Shown here: positions 5,659-8,629 of the stretch, in pieces | How positions within the stretch are numbered: the first letter of the stretch is position 1 | How the letters are laid out: each line of letters begins with the position of its first letter | Assembly (NCBI GenBank): GCA_015068545.1 | Contig: SVKH01000063.1 | Coordinates: 1-8,629, forward strand | DNA from: Oscillospiraceae bacterium | GTDB taxonomy: Bacteria > Bacillota > Clostridia > UBA1381 | DNA length: 8,629 nucleotides | Reading direction: 5' to 3' | Made by a program: the position numbers and the translations under genes | The notes under the pieces: generated by a model | What the model was told of the DNA's origin: nothing | The model's input: only the letters and a program-made list of their open reading frames with translations | Databases searched by the model: none

Positions 5659-7401
5659 GTGTTAAAAAGACTTAGTAAGAGCATAAGAGAGTATAAACTT
5701 TCTGCTATTTTGACTCTAATATTTATTCTGGGAGAAGCTGTTATCGAGACTATGTTGCCCTTTGTTACCGCAGATTTGGTAAATAAAGTCAAGGACAGTG
5801 CTGACATAGGTACTATACTAAAAATTGGTGTTATCATGGTGATTCTGGCTGTAATATCACTTATGTTTGGTGGATTTGCAGGCATAACTTGTTCTAAGGC
5901 GTCTACCGGTTTTGCAAAGAATCTAAGACGAGATATGATGGAAAAGATTCAGGATTATTCCTTTGAGAATATAGATAAATTCTCAACTTCTTCATTGGTA
6001 ACCAGAATGACAACCGATGTATCAAATTTGCAAATGTCATTTATGATGATTATAAGAACCGCTATCAGAAGCCCTCTTATGCTCATCTTCTCAGTAGTTA
6101 TGGCTTATATAATGGGCGGTGCATTGTCAACGGCTTTTGTTGTGGTAATTCCTGTACTTGGCATCGGTCTGTATTTAGTAGGTAGAGCTGCTATGCCGGC
6201 TTTTCGCCGAGTGTTTAAAAAATACGATAAGCTTAATGAATCAATAGAAGAAAACGTAAGGGGAATGCGTGTTGTAAAAGGTTTTGCTCGTGAAGAATAC
6301 GAAAAGAAAAAGTTTTCTACAGCTTCTGATGACATAGCAAATGATTTTACAAAGGCAGAGAAAATAGTTGCGTTAAACAATCCCTTAATGACTTTGTGTA
6401 TGAATTTTAATTCTGTCTTTATTCTTTTTGTTGGTGCAAAGCTTGTAATACAAGGCAGAGGACAGACCATAGATATAGGGCAAATTTCTGCTATGCTGAC
6501 ATACGGAGTGCAAATACTCATGTCACTTATGATGCTTTCTATGATTTATGTGATGATTACTATGTCTGTTGAATCTGCGAAAAGAGTTTGCGAAGTATTG
6601 GATGAAAAACCTTCAATGAATATTTGTTCAAATCCGATTCATAGTGTTTCTGATGGATCTATTTCTTTTGATAATGTCAGCTTTAAGTATTCTGAAAAAG
6701 CAAAAAAGTACGCACTATCCGGCATTAACCTTGATATCAAGTCGGGTATGACAGTTGGTATTGTTGGTGGAACGGGTTCGGCAAAATCTTCTTTGGTACA
6801 GCTTATTCCAAGACTTTACGATGCAACAGAAGGCGTTGTTAAAGTAGGTGGAGTGGATGTTAAGCAATATGATCTTGCTACTTTGAGAAACTCAGTTGCA
6901 ATGGTTCTGCAAAAAAATCTGCTGTTTTCCGGTACTATTCGTGAAAATCTGAAGTGGGGTAATGCGGATGCTACCGATGCAGAAATAGAAGAAGCTTGCA
7001 AGCTTGCACAGGCAGAAGAATTTATAAAAAGCTTTCCTGAAGGTCTTGATACTAAGATTGAACAAGGCGGAACTAATGTATCGGGAGGACAAAAGCAGAG
7101 ACTGTGTATTGCAAGAGCTTTGCTTAAAAAACCTAAAATTCTTATACTGGATGATTCTACAAGTGCGGTAGATACAAAAACAGATATGCTGATAAGAAGA
7201 GGGTTTCGTGAGTATATTCCGGAAACTACCAAGATTATCATAGCCCAGAGAATATCATCCATAGAGGATGCTGACCTTATTCTAGTTATGGAAAACGGAA
7301 AAATTTCCGCAAAGGGAACTCATAATCAGCTTTTGGAAAATTCTGAAATATATAAGGAAATTTACGAACAACAAGTAAAGGGAGGTGAGGACAATGAATA
7401 A
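5659..7401 (+). CDS. ABC exporter half-transporter with degenerate ATPase site (heterodimer subunit A)
   Basis: This is a 580-residue fused membrane and ATPase subunit of the MdlB/LmrA type, expected in the cytoplasmic membrane. An exporter membrane domain with about six helices covers 1-310 (EENVRGMRVVKGFAREE at 197-213 is the coupling-helix region). The nucleotide-binding domain covers about 335-580. ATPase motifs: Walker A GGTGSAKS (370-377, with A375 in place of the usual Gly), Q-loop Q418, signature VSGGQ (474-478), Walker B ILILDD (494-499) with D499 at the catalytic Glu position, and H-loop Q530 in IIIAQRIS where His is normal. Asp plus Gln at these places is the pattern of the degenerate subunit in heterodimeric exporters such as TM287/TM288. 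The start is GTG 5659, 7 bases after GGAGG (5647-5651). The next gene overlaps by 8 bases, supporting a coupled pair. The substrate, possibly a drug or lipid, is unknown. Confidence 0.92.
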   Translation: MLKRLSKSIREYKLSAILTLIFILGEAVIETMLPFVTADLVNKVKDSADIGTILKIGVIMVILAVISLMFGGFAGITCSKASTGFAKNLRRDMMEKIQDYSFENIDKFSTSSLVTRMTTDVSNLQMSFMMIIRTAIRSPLMLIFSVVMAYIMGGALSTAFVVVIPVLGIGLYLVGRAAMPAFRRVFKKYDKLNESIEENVRGMRVVKGFAREEYEKKKFSTASDDIANDFTKAEKIVALNNPLMTLCMNFNSVFILFVGAKLVIQGRGQTIDIGQISAMLTYGVQILMSLMMLSMIYVMITMSVESAKRVCEVLDEKPSMNICSNPIHSVSDGSISFDNVSFKYSEKAKKYALSGINLDIKSGMTVGIVGGTGSAKSSLVQLIPRLYDATEGVVKVGGVDVKQYDLATLRNSVAMVLQKNLLFSGTIRENLKWGNADATDAEIEEACKLAQAEEFIKSFPEGLDTKIEQGGTNVSGGQKQRLCIARALLKKPKILILDDSTSAVDTKTDMLIRRGFREYIPETTKIIIAQRISSIEDADLILVMENGKISAKGTHNQLLENSEIYKEIYEQQVKGGEDNE

Positions 7402-8629
7402 ACCTCCTATGAATCCGAATATGTCAAAAGGTAAAACATTTGGTCGTGTTATAAAAATGCTTTTTGAGTTTTACCCTGTAATGGTGCCGGTAACCTTGGC
7501 GTGTATACTCATTGTGTCGGTTTCTGCTGCTGTGCCGGATGTATTTATTCAAAGAGTTATTGCCATTATAGAAAAATGGTATGCTTCAGGAGACTGGAAT
7601 GGTGCTTTTGGAGAGATTTTGCCGGAAATAGTGGTTTTAACCATTGTCTATGTTGTATCTCTTATTGCTGTTGTACTGTATACACAGCTTTTGGCATATA
7701 TAACTCAAGGCTTTTTGAGTAAATGCCGTAAGAAAATGTTTGGAGGAATGCAAAATCTTCCTATCAAATATTTTGATACTCATAAGCACGGCGATATTAT
7801 GAGCCATTATACTAATGACATTGACACTCTTCGTCAGTTAATTTCTCAGGCTTTGCCATCAATGCTTCGTGCTTTGGTAGTTGTAATATCGGTTTTGGGA
7901 ATTATGCTGTATTACAGTATTTGGATGACACTTGTTCTTATGATCGGTGTTGCGTTAATGGTATATATGACCAAGAAAATTGGCGGAGGATCTGCAAAAT
8001 ATTTTATAAAGCAGCAACAGTCATTGGGAAAGACAGAGGGTTTTGTCCAAGAAATGATGAATGGTCAAAAAGTAATTAAAGTGTTCTGTCATGAAAAGGA
8101 ATGCCTTAGTGATTTTGACGATATAAACTCCCAGCTTTGTAGCGATAGTTTCAAAGCTCATGCATATGCAAATATTCTTGGACCAGTTATTCAGAATATA
8201 GGTAATATTCTATACGTTATAATGGCTATGGCTGGAGGAATCTTCCTTGTGTCAAATGCTAAAAACTTTAGTTTATCGGGAATGGCTTTCAGTATAAGTA
8301 TAGTAGTTCCGTTTTTGAATATGACCAAGCAGTTTACCGGAAATGTCAATCAGCTTTCTCAGCAGATTAATGCGATTGTTATGGGTTTGGCAGGTGCAGA
8401 TAGACTTTTTGCGCTGATGGACGAAGAACCTGAGGCTGATGAAGGATATGTTACACTAGTGAATGCAACAGAAGATAAAGAAGGAAATATTATCGAAACA
8501 GGCAAGCATACAGGCAGATGGGCATGGAAGCATCCTCATGGAGATGGTAGTGTGACCTATACTCCTTTGATGGGTAATGTTACCTTGAATGAAGTTGATT
8601 TCGGCTATGAAGAAGGAAAAATTGTCCTG
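7394..8629 (+). CDS. ABC exporter half-transporter, N-terminal part (heterodimer subunit B)
   Basis: This frame stays open to the window end (412 residues visible) and is the partner of the preceding ABC gene. After a Pro/Asn-rich start (MNKPPMNPNMSKGKTF) comes an exporter membrane domain with about six helices (roughly 20-340); IKYFDTHKHGDIMSHYTNDID (about 123-143) is the first intracellular loop and TEGFVQEMMNGQKVIKVF the coupling-helix region. ADRLFALMDEEPE leads to the linker. Residues 349-393 are an extra segment before the first strand of the ATPase domain (VTLNEVDFGYEEGK). The Walker A, signature and Walker B motifs lie beyond the edge, so whether this subunit holds the canonical catalytic site cannot be seen. 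The ATG at 7394 follows GGAGGTGA (7381-7388), inside the upstream gene, and the two frames overlap by 8 bases. The related pair in B. subtilis is BmrC/BmrD. Confidence 0.9.
   Translation, partial: MNKPPMNPNMSKGKTFGRVIKMLFEFYPVMVPVTLACILIVSVSAAVPDVFIQRVIAIIEKWYASGDWNGAFGEILPEIVVLTIVYVVSLIAVVLYTQLLAYITQGFLSKCRKKMFGGMQNLPIKYFDTHKHGDIMSHYTNDIDTLRQLISQALPSMLRALVVVISVLGIMLYYSIWMTLVLMIGVALMVYMTKKIGGGSAKYFIKQQQSLGKTEGFVQEMMNGQKVIKVFCHEKECLSDFDDINSQLCSDSFKAHAYANILGPVIQNIGNILYVIMAMAGGIFLVSNAKNFSLSGMAFSISIVVPFLNMTKQFTGNVNQLSQQINAIVMGLAGADRLFALMDEEPEADEGYVTLVNATEDKEGNIIETGKHTGRWAWKHPHGDGSVTYTPLMGNVTLNEVDFGYEEGKIVL

Noticed and set aside
6105..6521. 138-residue minus-strand frame, and others like it at 6816-7262 and 4917-5246
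   Set aside because: They are antisense to clear ABC exporter and export-family/rsmF coding sequence with no start signals or recognisable motifs.
7501..7722. Cysteine-rich 73-residue + strand frame
   Set aside because: It lies wholly inside the second ABC gene in another frame and has no ribosome binding site; it is a shadow of the real frame.

Overview
The window is AT-rich DNA that reads like a chromosomal segment of a low-GC Gram-positive anaerobe, most likely a Clostridia member. The reasons are a PolC-type replicative polymerase, strong GGAGG-type ribosome binding sites, TTGACA/TATAAT promoters and short U-tailed terminators. I cannot name the genus from sequence alone. I saw no tRNA, rRNA, CRISPR array, insertion sequence or phage gene, and no stretch of more than 300 bases lacks a gene.

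Layout. Bases 2-616 are the C-terminal end of polC on the + strand, closed by a strong hairpin terminator (615-669). Next is a three-gene minus-strand operon, read right to left from 2404 to 791: a class I glutamine amidotransferase-like protein that has lost its catalytic triad, an ECF-type vitamin/nutrient transporter S component, and hypoxanthine phosphoribosyltransferase (hpt). Facing away from it is a plus-strand operon (2502-5457): a GT28/MGDG-synthase-like glycosyltransferase, an RsmF-family rRNA cytosine-5 methyltransferase, and a small multidrug-export-family membrane protein, ended by a hairpin at 5456-5484. The two operons share a 95-base control region in which the two sigma-A promoters are mirror images and their -10 boxes overlap inside a perfect 16-base palindrome.

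The last third (5515-8629) is a separate transcription unit for a heterodimeric ABC exporter. It has a good promoter and a leader of about 110 bases that contains a terminator-like hairpin and a possible short leader ORF. The first half-transporter has a degenerate ATPase site. The second overlaps it by 8 bases and runs off the window.

The points most worth a second look are the inactivated amidotransferase fold co-transcribed with an S component and a purine-salvage enzyme, the two-fold symmetric divergent promoter, and the likely transcription attenuator of the ABC exporter. The attenuator resembles in layout the bmrB-bmrCD arrangement of Bacillus subtilis. Most of the remaining genes are ordinary housekeeping or transport families.
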